A stretch of 29,150 nucleotides of DNA from Silene noctiflora (taxonomy: Eukaryota; Streptophyta; Magnoliopsida; Caryophyllales; Caryophyllaceae), in the NCBI GenBank assembly GCA_009801015.1, contig VHZZ01000884.1, positions 116,680-145,829 of the forward strand, written 5' to 3'. Position 1 is the stretch's first letter. Each line of letters opens with the position of its first letter. The notes below the pieces were generated by a model. It saw nothing but the letters and a program-made list of their open reading frames with translations, was not told where the DNA came from and ran no database searches. Made by a program: the position numbers and the translations under genes. Shown here piece after piece: positions 11,050 through 26,359 of this stretch.

Positions 11050-12110
11050 TATTTAACCCGCTTTATTATATAAAGAGTACATTTATCTTAAATAAGAATT
11101 TTAGTCCTTTGTAGATATCCAAATCTTGTACAATGTTGGTTAAGTTGGAGAATATAATAATTGAAAGTGACATGGTATAAAGTCGTGTGATATGTATGTA
11201 TGTATGTATGTGCGTTTATGGTCCATGAAATTGGAAGTCATTCATCACGTTGCTCGGGTCATATTCAACCTTGAATGTTCATGTCCATGTCCACTTCATT
11301 ATTATAACTTCTGACATTTTAATTAGGAGATTTAATTAGAGCATGTATAAAGGTCGTTTTCAAAGGAAAAGAGACATTAAGACTAAATAAATAATTTTAA
11401 ATGGAAGTGGAAAAATATTGTAAAATTATGATGATAAAGTAATCATGCTAGTTTTAGATTCTGAGTTTGTGGGGTGCAAAGTATTAAAAAATATGAAAGG
11501 AAAAACCATTGATAGAAACACAAGTATTAAAAAAATATGAAGAAAATTGGTTAGGTTTTAGACCTCTTTTGGTTCAGAATAATTGAACACAATTGAAGAC
11601 ACTACTATTTAAACTGAGTTGCATTTTTGGGGATCGATTCAAACTAAATTTTGTGAATCAAAGATCAAATAGAGGTAAAATGTTGGATCGTGAACCGGAT
11701 CAAATAAAGTATGATTTTGTCAAGTACGGCCCAAATTACACTGTTTAGCTCGGAATTTTGTGCAAACAATTGTACAAACACCCCAATTAAACTAAAGTAA
11801 AGTAAACGTTTTTCATTTAAGGAAATTTGAATTTCAATACTTCATAGTCTAAACCTGAAAATTCGAATCATGTACCCAAATGAAACAAAACCCCAAGATT
11901 ATAAACTCGATGACCAAATACCGAATCTAAATATATTCGTCTTGCACTCGATCTAGTCTAGTTCTCATATCAAGACTAATTGTTAATTATCAATTCTTAT
12001 TTAAGATCGTTTTAACCTAAAACGACTCTCACACCTGATTATTGAAAATAAAAAGAGATTATTGGATGTCTTAAATTAAGACTGTCTTAAGTAAGACGAA
12101 CTGATCCCCT
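11050..12110. other. Intergenic region with a short TATG microsatellite
   Basis: Contains a TATG tandem run at about 11192-11210. The rest is AT-rich, with a TTAAGACTGTCTTAAGTAAG-type inverted repeat fragment near 12075. No gene is recognised. Confidence 0.5.
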
Positions 12111-12129
12111 AATCTTACCCCACTAATAG

Positions 12130-12370
12130 TGGAGCTAGAAAAGTTGACCCGAACCGAACGCGACCGGCGCCCGAATCTACCCGATATCCGAATTGACCCG
12201 AATTACTCAAGCCGTCTCGAATGTATATTATCGAAAATTGGCTATTATCCACAAATAACTTGAAAACAACCCAATTGAAAATGATCTGGCCCTTTCCAAA
12301 TTCTTGCAGACCTGAATAATCCGAATCCATATTAACCCGACCCGAACATAACCGATTGACCCGTTTAGAA
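12130..12370. mobile_element. Decayed relative of the GGGTCGGG hAT element
   Basis: GGAGCTAGAAAAGTTGACCC at about 12131 resembles the inverted right end of the hAT copy at 3718-4228 (TAGAGCTGGCAAAAGCTGAC). The following sequence is rich in ACCCGAA/CCCGAC, the complement of that element's interior. Neither the opposite end nor a target duplication could be fixed, so it is an old or truncated copy. Confidence 0.45.
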
Positions 12371-12455
12371 GGTCTACGTACAAGTCTACAACTAGTGAAC
12401 CTAACCAATTGACCCGTCTACGAGGTCCACGTACAAGTCTACAACTAGTGAGCCA
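12352..12455. repeat. Tandem duplication of about 53 bp
   Basis: Two adjacent units each run from ATTGACCCGT through GGTC(T/C)ACGTACAAGTC to ACAACTAGTGA, with a few differences. A third partial piece (TTACAAGTCTACAA) follows near 12488. This looks like a local duplication overlapping the decayed hAT end. Confidence 0.75.
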
Positions 12456-12540
12456 ATATTCATTCCAGAATGGAGTATGGATTACATTTACAAGTCTACA
12501 ATCGAGTTGGGCTTATTTGCACTTAATAAATAATACATTC

Positions 12541-12714
12541 CAGCCCAATGCCACATAAACTCATCCAATCCAACCCAAACGAAACCAAACCCTACTATAA
12601 AATCCATGTGAAGAACATGTCTGTAAAATTGGGGAGAGTTTAGAAGCAGAGAGGTTGGGTATAACAATGGCGAAAGGAGTGAGCTTGAAGCTGGCAAATA
12701 TTAGTACATGTTGA
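12541..12714 (+). promoter_or_regulatory. Candidate promoter and first exon of an unidentified transcript
   Basis: A CCAAT box (12544-12548) is followed by a TATA box (TATAAAA, 12596-12602), and about 65 bases on by an ATG at 12667 in a strong plant start context (AACAATGGCG). The frame from this ATG is MAKGVSLKLANISTC then stop at 12714, unless a GT donor (GTACAT, near 12704) splices it to a later exon. Downstream sequence to about 14500 is T-rich and intron-like. I could not recognise a following exon or a protein family. It may be the head of a small spliced gene, a noncoding RNA, or chance. Confidence 0.3.
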
Positions 12715-13221
12715 TTCATTCATTTTAGCTGAGTGTATATACATACATTAATACACGATGAAGGAATTTAAATAGTTTTCAATCTGAAATCAATTTATAT
12801 TTGCCGCTCGCTCTTCCTTCTCCTCCATACACACACACATACATACATACATGCAAATAATCAATCATATCTATATCTCTATCTATACTATATATTATAT
12901 GCCCACCTCTTTGCTCCTCTTCCTAACCTAGTGATGATTTTTCTGAAGGTTTTATTCGTTTCATTTCCATGCGTTTGTTTCATATTTTCCGAACTTATTT
13001 CAAACCATTTTGTGTTTTTGTTTTGATTTCTTAAAAAACAACTGATCTTGCAAAAATGTTGGATTTTATTTTAGTTTTTGGAATATGAAAATTGTTAGTT
13101 GCATGATAGGGTTGTGAATTGTGTATATATTTTGTTGTAGTGAATTGGGCATTTTTAGCTTGATTAGTTTGTTGGCATGGCATGTTAATGGTTTTGATAG
13201 GAATTGATGATTTGATAACAC

Positions 13222-13358
13222 ACATACTTGTGTAAGGTTGAATTACACAAGTATATTGTAAAACGGTTCTTTTGATAACTATTTCTACATTAATGGCGGT
13301 CATGATTTCCTTGCCATGATGATCCGTTTTACATAATACTTGCCTTACACAAGAGTAA
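13222..13358. repeat. Long-stem hairpin, probably a MITE
   Basis: The left arm (TACTTGTGTAAGG ... AAGTATATTGTAAAACGG, 13227-13269) is nearly complementary to the right arm (CCGTTTTACATAATACTTGCC ... TACACAAGAGTA, about 13325-13358), with one internal offset of about 10 bases and a loop of about 55 bases. The GTAAAACGG and CTTACACAAGAG words are those of short palindromic elements I recall from this plant group. If transcribed, the stem would be long enough to feed small RNA production. Confidence 0.6.
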
Positions 13359-13359
13359 C

Positions 13360-15590
13360 AGATAAACGAAGAGTCGATCAGTTGTGTTCTTCATATTGCT
13401 AGGTTTCAAGATTAGGATGTGTTCATCGTTTTTAGTTAGATTTTTGTACTGATAGTTGAGGAAGGTAGTTAGATTTCTGTAATGATAATTTAGGAAGCTA
13501 TTTAGTTTGTCAATGGTGGCCGTAACTTTGTATATCGAATTGGTAGATGTTGTGATGATTAAACCTTGTTGTAATTACTGTAAATATCTACTATTAAGTG
13601 GAGATCTACTGACCAAAATTCGTCAATTAGTTCAAATTGCTAGAGCATTATGTGATTTCTGTTATGATCCTTGACATCAAAGCATCTGATGAATTTAGAT
13701 GTGCAACCTACAATCCATACACTTCAACTTCAACTGACTGTCTGTTGACTGTCAACATAACCTTGCATTTGAGGTCGAAAACATGAAATTTCTTATAGTA
13801 ACTGAACTCGTTTTGTCAACATGCACCCATGTCTGGTACTGTCACTTGAAGATGAGTTTGAGTAACTGAAGTATGGGATTGTTTTCTTCAGTATTTGGAA
13901 GCCGTTTAGGCGAGTTTGAGTAACATGAAAACCTATTTTGATCTTAGACAAGAATGTAATAGTAGTGGAGTATCAAGGTTGTGCTGTGCATACTAGATGA
14001 GCATAACATGAAATCCTGTTTTCTCGTGATGTTTCTAAATTACTAATTTACTACTGTATATAACATGAAGTTTGGGTCACTGTATTAGTTGTTGCCTTGT
14101 TGGTAATCCTGAATTGTGAAGGATGTGGTGTTGATATGTGGCAGCCAGCTAAATTTGTATTGGAAGTTTTCGATATATGCCATTCTGAGACTTGCCTTAA
14201 AGCCTTAAAGGTGTTAACATTGGATCCGTCTATGGAAGGAGTGTAGACATACGAGTAATCAAGACTGTTGTTGACTTGTTGTAGTCGTATGACTGTAATT
14301 GGACTATGACCTAGGAGTAGCAGTGTTCAGATAGTCAGCTTGGTGTTAAGGGATGTTGTCACTAATTTCCTTTTCCTGCTCTCTAGGTTCCTACATTTTC
14401 CCTGTCGTCGCACCAAAATACACACCACTGTTCAAATGAGTCCTGTGCGACACTGTTATTTACACCAAGTTATCAAATTGTTTGCAGCTCATTTGAATGT
14501 GGTTGATTCGTTCTTTAACTGAACCATGAAGACCTCGGCCAAATGCTTAACCCTTATTGTGGTTGATTATGAGGATTTGGAGGGAGACTATTTCTTTTGG
14601 TTGAGCAGTAGAATAAAGTTTGGATTTGCAGGTGAGGGAGATTATTTTCCTTCCACCAAAGATGTTTTAGAATGAAAACTCTCTCCCTCCAATCCCCTTC
14701 CCTTCTGTTTTCCTCCATGTCTTTTTATCCAACCTTAATAAAGGCGCGGATATTTGGACAGCAGGACAGGTATGGTCTTTGAATTTGTATTTAACTATAA
14801 ACCAGGAAACTGCATATAAATCATCACCAGTATTACATAAAACCGGTTTTAGGTAATTGACTGTTTTGCCCAGCAATGTCCAGACTGATACTATGGAAGC
14901 TCATTACAGGAGAAAGATCCTCTAAATAGGATTGGAGCAACCTTGTTCTGCAAACTCTGAGAAAAACAATTACTATGAATCCATGGCATGGACCAAGAAG
15001 GCGGATCTCCCCATTTGGCCATTTGTAAGAGTGACGACATTCCAGATGTTCCTTGCTAAAGTCTCACCTAATCACAAAACCCTCAGGCCTCAACCCCAAA
15101 TAATGTCACTGGTTTTTTTCAATAATGGGATTATATCAGTTTAATGTCAGATGCATTCCTTACTAGGAAGGAAAATCTTGAACAATTGCAAAACAAGGGA
15201 CAAGTTCCAGAAGATTTGCACTATAACATGAACTCCATGCTTGCTAAACAGTAAAGTCTGGTCTCAATCTGTAAGCTCAGGCAAAACTTAGTTAATTTTA
15301 AGCATGTACAGCCAAATAATCATTTTTGATTAAGGCTCTGATGTTGTATGTACAGCCAAATAATTTGTATGCTCGATGATTAACTTAGTTTTGGTCTCAA
15401 TTTGTATGCTCAGGCCGAAGATCAGCTAGTTCAATTATTTGAACTAAACAAATCGGTCTCAAATTGAGTTTCCTAGCAAGCTCTCACTGGAAATACCAAG
15501 CAAAGTTGTGCTTGATGCCTGAGGCAGGGAATTGCGGACAAATCAAGCATGAATGCAATGAATTCTTTTCCAGTGAACCTCAAAATCGAT
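13360..15590. other. Intergenic or intronic region with small repeats
   Basis: No recognisable protein-coding exon. It contains an imperfect inverted pair GGATTTGGAGGGAGA (14574-14588) and TCTCTCCCTCCAATCC (14679-14694), probably a MITE. Imperfect direct repeats of GGTCTCAAT(C/T)TGTA(A/T)GCTCAGG lie at about 15258 and 15393, and of GTACAGCCAAATAAT at about 15306 and 15350. It could be the intron and 3' part of the transcript suggested at 12541, but no splice pattern is evident. Confidence 0.4.
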
Positions 15591-15761
15591 AGATATGATC
15601 TATACTAGGATTTTACAATCGATATGCGTTTGTGTGATTCCAATACTCGTACATTTTCATATGAAATTACGCCCAAACAATTCAAAAACCGTTCCAAAAA
15701 AATACGGAGTATCAAATTACAACTACCAGAAGCAGAAAAAATCATTAGAAAAAATTAAAGA

Positions 15762-16199
15762 TCAAGAAATTTTAGTAGAGTTCTCATATTCCTGTAAGAG
15801 CTTATTATAATCCTCAAGTTCGTCGTAGTAGATGTCCCATACACATCGAACGCATCCGCTACCACAACAATCCCCAGCCTCGGGTTTCTCAGGCGGTGTC
15901 GGCGGTTCAATCGTCTTCTCTTCCTTTTTCTCCGTTACTGTTGGCGTTGGCGGCGGCGATGACGGTGGAGTTTCAAACGTCTCCACCGATTCAGCCATGG
16001 GCGATGTCACGGAGACCGGCTTGATGATCTGGAAAACAGAATTAGGGCGGTGGTTGAGATTGAACCGGGTCAGCTTTATCATTGACGGGTGGATGGTTGA
16101 TACGGCGTCGTTTGGGACATATCGGGAGGTTTTATGATCGTAATTGGGATGAATGAGATGGAGATTGTAATAATGGTTGTATTTCAATGGCGTATACAT
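15762..16199 (-). CDS. Oxidoreductase-like domain protein (single exon, 145 aa)
   Basis: The C-terminal part holds PEAGDCCGSGCVRCVWDIYY (residues about 106-125) followed by DELEDYNKLL. This is the short cysteine-rich 'oxidoreductase-like' domain found in small eukaryotic proteins, including plant ones. Its biochemical role is not firmly established, and the name comes from domain annotation. Residues 1-67 are basic, rich in H, N and R, with few acidic residues, consistent with an organelle-targeting leader (inference). A second Met at residue 68 (MAESVETFE) could be an alternative, cytosolic start. Residues 78-105 are rich in proline, threonine, glutamate and lysine and are probably disordered. 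Four cysteines (111, 112, 116, 119) sit in the conserved block and could bind metal or form disulphides. The gene stands alone between intergenic stretches, about 1.1 kb beyond the 3' end of the ALDH gene on the same strand. Intact; family call fairly sure, function unknown. Confidence 0.85.
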   Translation of the reverse strand: MYTPLKYNHYYNLHLIHPNYDHKTSRYVPNDAVSTIHPSMIKLTRFNLNHRPNSVFQIIKPVSVTSPMAESVETFETPPSSPPPTPTVTEKKEEKTIEPPTPPEKPEAGDCCGSGCVRCVWDIYYDELEDYNKLLQEYENSTKIS

Positions 16200-17330
16200 G
16201 CTGCTTTCTTGGGTTTTTCTTTTTGGGATTGTCTCAACTGTTGTTGATTGGACACTTAGGATGTACGTGGCGGTCTCTTATTGGCTTCTGGGAGAAAATA
16301 CGGTGTCAAATTTGACTCGTTGGACAAAGCCCAAAATTCATGCAAGTTGGGGGCCTGGGCGAGATATCCCAGATACCCTGTCTTTGGGTCCTGAACTCGT
16401 GTTAGATTCGGGTTTGTGTTCGTATCTAAGGCAAAAATTGAGTGACGAATTCTCAAGTCTCAACGAAACAGCCAAATCCAATCTAAATAAATTTCATTTT
16501 TTTTTCCGTTGATTTAATTACATAAATGGTTTTCAAGTCTCAACCTAAACCCATTAATTGTTTGTTGTATTGTATTGTTTGTCATGTCATTGTTTGATCA
16601 TGATAGATAGGTTTATGTAATAGAGGATTTTAATAATTTAGGGTTGGTTTACTAATAGATTATTCGTGTCGGGGTTCATGTTTAGAAAGATCAACCCAAA
16701 GCCAACCCAGTTGAATATGTGCCAAGTTTGTGTCGAGTCTGTCAACCTACTTACACAAATAAGTCATAAAATCTTGACCCAAATCCGTTAATTTCAAGTG
16801 AGGTTCACGGTTTGTTTGATGGTGTCATTGCTTTTAGCTCTAGTTTTATGATTACAAAATAGGTTACTACCACCTGCTAGTATGATAATCAAATTAACAA
16901 TGTCTCAACTTGAAATTATTCTAATTTCATAGATTAGACCCTAGAGTATTAAATTAACTATCAATCTCTGAATTATTTCATTAAATTTCTCTCCAATTTA
17001 TAAAATACTGTAATTATAAGAAGAAAAAAACACTTGATGTAATAATGCCCAAAGCTAAAGCATAAAGAGTTGAGAGATGTAATTATACAGCAATAGCAAC
17101 ATTATTTAGGTAGAGCAGTGACACCATAAATAAGTTTCTTAGGTAAGGAGTATTAATTAACAGCTCCTTAGAGACCGTCTCTCACTAACATTAATGAGAA
17201 ACCGTCTCTCTTAAGAATTTGTGATTAAGTAATGATTGTTAATGTATAAAGTTTAAACAAGTTCTTGATATTGAAGGAGTTGCTCTTGTATTGCAATGGA
17301 AAAATATAAGAGAATAAGAGACTGCAGGCT
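16200..17330. other. Intergenic region between the two host genes
   Basis: Holds the promoter side of the oxidoreductase-like gene and the 3' side of the ALDH gene, both minus strand. Near 17170-17212 is a short motif, GAGACCGTCTCTC, repeated as GAAACCGTCTCTC, a fragment of the GAGACGGTCTC-type palindromic repeats common in plants. At about 16640-16790 there are GGTTGG/CAACCCA-rich stretches that may be a worn hAT copy. No gene or complete element is visible. Confidence 0.5.
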
Positions 17331-22648
<5,318 letters not shown>

Positions 22649-22990
22649 GATTACTTAGCCTAAACAAGCAAAAAACTAAGTATAAAAATGTTCAAGTGGT
22701 CAAGAAATAGTGATAGTCATGTGTAACAAATATAGTACATGTATTATGATTTTTGTAAGAGCATGGGGTTGTAATATCTTGCTACGATCCAACTAACTTC
22801 ATTAAGTGACGCCAATTATTTTGTAGGGGCCACCGTAACAACACATTTGCCTATTTTGAAACCCCCAAAAAAATGTGATTAGCTTTTCCGGGGGTTGTAC
22901 GTTAGCTCATAAGTACATAATTTACCTTTATTTTTCAGTTTTAATAATATTGAGTAGTATATTTAGTACGATTAAAATGTTGCTTGGATT
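22649..22990 (-). promoter_or_regulatory. Upstream region of the ALDH gene
   Basis: AT-rich sequence 5' of the ALDH start. It probably holds the 5' UTR and core promoter, but no decisive TATA box or regulatory element stands out. The next upstream boundary is a hAT element at about 22993, so the native promoter may be short or may include transposon sequence. Confidence 0.4.
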
Positions 22991-22992
22991 AA

Positions 22993-23381
22993 GTTTGCCC
23001 CGCTTTATTTGGCTCGTTCTACTTGGCCCGCTTCAAAATCGGGCTTGGTTATAGAAAAATATAATAAAGTAATGGGTAACGGACAATCAAAATAGGTCCG
23101 CTGATGCGTGGATAATAGGCGCCATTTACCCCTACTTTTTCTATGCTTTTTGATACATTTTGACGAGATTATGACTCTATTACTTGCATTTCGCATTATT
23201 TTTTTACTTCTACCGTTTTCTACCTTGTAATGTAGGTATACGTCTCAGAAAAGGGATTTAAGCAAGCTAAGGAGACACGAGGACGAGCTAGCATGGGAGA
23301 AGGGAAGGAAGGAGCGCAGCTGAAGAAGGCCCGTATTTGGCCCGTCTATATCCGGCCCAAGCCCGCTAATGATCACCTCTA
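22993..23381. mobile_element. hAT element of the GGGCC type, left end uncertain
   Basis: The right end reads TGATCACCTCTA at 23370-23381, the exact inverted form of the left terminus (TAGAGGTGATCA) of the hAT at 19992. Next to it are GGCCCGT, CCGGCCCAAGCCCGC runs, and near the left side TTGGCCCGC and CGGGCTTGG. The left edge is placed near 22993 because GCTTGGAT there loosely matches the right flank ATATGGAT; this is weak. An unrelated stretch (about 23103-23330, starting TGATGCGTGG, with AATGTAGGTA inside) sits in the middle and may be a fragment of another element. Confidence 0.6.
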
Positions 23382-23414
23382 ATATGGATTAATCCGTAAT
23401 TATTTTTCCTCTAA

Positions 23415-23513
23415 GGCCCTGTTTTTTCTGGCTAAGTATCATTCAATTAAGTTCACTTCAGTTCAACTCCATTAAGTTTAATTCAACTCCTTTCAGTCGA
23501 AAAAAACAGGACC
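23415..23513. mobile_element. Tourist-like MITE (99 bp)
   Basis: TAA flanks both sides (23412-23414 and 23514-23516). The ends are GGCCCTGTTTTTTC and GAAAAAAACAGGACC, inverted with one mismatch. The TAA target and GGCCYTGTTT ends are those of Tourist (PIF/Harbinger) MITEs. Confidence 0.82.
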
Positions 23514-23516
23514 TAA

Positions 23517-23965
23517 AAGGGAATAACTACGAGTTTTACTTTGAGATGATAAGAATATCTGCAAAAATGTTTTCTACACTGAAAAGTTGTCGATGAGTAA
23601 AATAAATCGTGCTTCATAAGGATAACGTAGTCAATATGTGGACATTGCTCAACCATAGGTGTTTAATTTGAGCATACTCAAAACAGTAAATTTCATTTGA
23701 GATTATCATAAATTTAAGACCATCTTCTTTCCATGCTACACGATTTATTTAATAATAATTACTCGATATATAAAATATACTCCGTAATAACAATATTATA
23801 CGCTTTTAGACAAAACTAACTCTAAACGAACGTAGTATTGGACATTAAAAAGACTTTAGCTGATAATGACCCAAGTGAATATAGTTGAAAGGCTGGCACC
23901 AAGATAAGACATAGGGGTCTATTATTTATCTTAATGAAGTGTAATTAGTTGATTCTTAAATCTTA
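23517..23965. other. Intergenic, nothing delimited
   Basis: AT-rich sequence with the common word ACTCCGTAATA near 23780. No coding region, RNA gene or bounded repeat was found. Confidence 0.45.
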
Positions 23966-24248
23966 CTTCCTTCATTTAACTCCACTCTACTTTATTATAA
24001 AATGCATAAATATTAAGGTAACAATAAGCAAGTACTAGAAGTACAAATGGTTGTGTGAAAGTTGCTTTATTTTAATTAGGGTGGAGTTTGATGTTAATTT
24101 GTAGTGAGGTAAGAATGACAAAAAGTTGTAAATATGAGGTTTTTATTAGGACAAATGGGTCATTTTACAATCTTTTTTAGGAAAGTGGTAGAGTGGAGTT
24201 GAATGGATGAAAAAAGAAATATGGTAGAGTGGAGTTGAATGGAGGAAG
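23966..24248. mobile_element. Stowaway MITE with a duplicated right end
   Basis: TA flanks at 23964-23965 and 24249-24250. The left end CTTCCTTCATTTAACTCCAC mirrors the right end GTGGAGTTGAATGGAGGAAG. The right inverted repeat occurs twice, about 34 bp apart (near 24188 and 24222), each with GGTAGAGTGGAGTTGAATGG. Confidence 0.85.
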
Positions 24249-24582
24249 TAATAAGGATGTGAAGAAACCAAAAGTTCTATATGTGAGAGTTGTCTATAGA
24301 TAAAAGACGAGAAGAATTATCTCTTTATAAGGCAATAAGTTAATCTTTCTATTGTCAATTGGTTTTAGAGTGAAACCCTCTTAGACCTGTATTGTGGACT
24401 ATTTCTCCTCCGTTTGGGTATGGCCCAGGTCCGTTGTTGAATTTAATAGAGGAAATTAAGGTTTAATTTTAGAAAGGGGATGTACGAGAATATGAACCCT
24501 TCCCCTTAAATCAGCTTTAGTTTGACTGTTTTTGAACAATGATCTAGGGTTTTCTGGTGGCTTACTTAACTTGTGTTTGTAA

Positions 24583-24884
24583 GTGCTTGTTTTGTTGCCT
24601 ATTGGAATCTAACAACACATGAATACCGAATTCATGGGAATTTAATTCTCATATGAAATTCATGTGATTTTAGTAAAATCCGCTTGGTTTCAATTACCTA
24701 GGAGTTTGCAATTACCTAGGAGGAGCTATGTAATTCAACTCTTCTATTGTAGAGGAGTTGAAAACTCTTTGGAAAATTAAATTCCTATATTTTGCCAAAA
24801 TATGGGCAACCAAACAAGTCCCTATTTTTTAATTCATGAGATTTTACAACTCTCATGATTTTTAAGAGTTAACCAAACAAGCAC
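24583..24884. mobile_element. Tourist-like MITE (302 bp)
   Basis: TAA target duplication at 24580-24582 and 24885-24887. The ends GTGCTTGTTTTGTTGCC and, inverted, GTGCTTGTTTGGTTAAC are similar over about 15 bases. The interior contains repeated TCATG(A/T)GATTTTA words. Fits PIF/Harbinger-type MITEs. Confidence 0.78.
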
Positions 24885-24970
24885 TAAGACTTGTGTTCTG
24901 CCCTTATATCAAAGATTAAGTTTTATCTAGGTCTCTACTTTTATTTGTTTTGTTATGTTGTTATTATATA

Positions 24971-25061
24971 CTCTCTCTGTCCAAATTATTTGTTTACTTT
25001 TGATTAAAATATTCCTCACAATGAATATAAAAAGGTAAATAAATAACTGAGACGGGAAGAG
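24971..25061. mobile_element. Short Stowaway MITE (91 bp)
   Basis: TA flanks at 24969-24970 and 25062-25063. Ends CTCTCTCTGTCCAAATTATT and, inverted, CTCTTCCCGTCTCAGTTATT extend into TTGTTTAC/TATTTACC, so nearly the whole element is a hairpin. Confidence 0.82.
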
Positions 25062-25189
25062 TAATTTGTTGTTGTAATTTTTAAATTAGATTGTTATTTG
25101 TGAGTATGTAGTTGATTTGTAGGGTTCATATCCAAAAACTTGGTATCAAGTTATCAACATGTTTTTTTTTGGTTCAAATGAGCGCACTA

Positions 25190-25415
25190 TGTTAGGCCGA
25201 GTTAGGCTCGTCCTCGGTACTCTATGTCTTATGATAACAATGAAGCATAGTAATCATAAGTTGTATGATACAATGTATCATATTAATCATATGTTGTATG
25301 ATACATTGTATCCATTTAAAGGCAACATTTGAGTTGCTCTCTTGGTTTGTATAAATAGGCATATTCAGTCTTTTACATATCAATAATAAGATCATCTTTC
25401 TTTACATTCTTAACA
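25190..25415 (+). repeat. 5' LTR of the copia element (226 bp)
   Basis: Starts TGTTAGGCC and ends TTAACA, complementary ends, directly followed by the primer site. A TATA box GTATAAATAGG lies near 25349, and the interior has a direct repeat of GTTGTATGATACA(A/T)TGTATC (about 25260-25310). Confidence 0.82.
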
Positions 25416-25617
25416 TGGTATCAGGTTAGGTTTATTTCTTAAAAAAAAAAAAAACAAAAATAATCAAAACACAACGATGACTAAGGATACAGAGTTTGGC
25501 GATGGTGCATCATCCGACACCAAAATTGATGTCCTCTCACCCTACTATCTTGGCAATCAAGATGGTCCGGGTCAAACTATCCACCACATAAAACTTCGAC
25601 ACGACAATTATGAAGAA

Positions 25618-26359
25618 CTAGTATAGAACCCGCGCGAATACGCGGTTTTTTAGATAAAGATATCATAGAATTTAACAACTACACTACTGGTATATATATA
25701 ACTCAATTTGAGATTTAATCATAAAATTTACTATTAGTAATAATAAGAAAATCAGTTTTAGTATTGGTAACTTTATTTTAAAAAATATAGTTGTTATAAT
25801 TTATATCTAAAGGTGTAATATAAACGTGAAGTAATGATATTTGTAATACAATCATATAAGATATATGTTGTAATAAATATACTTATGTACTCCGTATATG
25901 TTATATACAAAAATTAAAAAATTAACCAAAATTTAATGTTTATATAATATGGAGCAGAGATAGATATTAAGTTAAAGTAAAAGAAAAAATATATATAATT
26001 CGAAAGTTTTTATGTTTTAGAAATAAAAATATCTATGAATACTATTAATTTGTAGTACATAAGTTTGTATCAAAAAGACTGAATAATAGAATTATTTAGA
26101 AAGTATTTGCTAAAAAAGTGTTCGTGACCATCATGTTTAGTTTTTCAAATAATAACGGTAAAATATTTATATGACATACGTTTAATTGGTGTAACTTCAA
26201 AAAAAATATTATACCCTTTTGAAATGTAATAAAGTTATTTATCGTTTGAAATAGAAGGGTCCACTTGTAGAAATGACATAATGATGAAGTCTAATTATAG
26301 AATAATTGGTTTAGGTGGGAAAATTTTAGTAAGTTCTTATTCTTTTAGTATAAGGGGGA
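25618..26359 (-). mobile_element. Non-autonomous Helitron inserted in copia gag
   Basis: On the minus strand it begins TCCCCCTTATACTAAAAG (26359) and ends with the stem CCGCG/CGCGG, then GTTCTATA and CTAG (25618-25621). A terminal TC, a G/C-rich hairpin 8-12 bases before CTRR, and insertion between A (25617) and T (26360) without target duplication are the Helitron signature. The 742-bp, AT-rich interior has no Rep/helicase. It shares both termini with the Helitron at 20471-21436 and has a better-preserved hairpin, so it is probably younger. Confidence 0.87.

Larger units (their letters stand above)
24270..25160 (+). mobile_element. Possible worn Ty1/copia LTR with later MITE insertions
   Basis: A TATA-like CTTTATAAGGC (about 24324) is followed by TCAATTGGTTTTAGAGTG and CCCTCTTAGACC, wording typical of plant copia LTRs from memory. 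Farther on, TTGGTATCAAG near 25140 resembles an initiator-Met primer site. Two MITEs (24583-24884 and 24971-25061) lie between. The ends are not defined, and no internal region is attributable. Confidence 0.3.

Noticed and set aside
14574-14694. miRNA precursor from the GGAGGGAGA / TCTCTCCCTCC inverted pair
   Set aside because: The arms are short, low in complexity and far apart, and match no miRNA family I know; a MITE remnant is more likely.
15832-16137. Plus-strand open frame of 101 codons
   Set aside because: Antisense to the oxidoreductase-like gene, whose minus-strand frame has a clear conserved domain.
23103-23330. Fragment starting TGATGCGTGG as an LTR of an Ogre/Tat-type element
   Set aside because: The wording is reminiscent of such LTRs, but there is no matching CA end, target duplication or internal region, so it is only noted inside the hAT entry.
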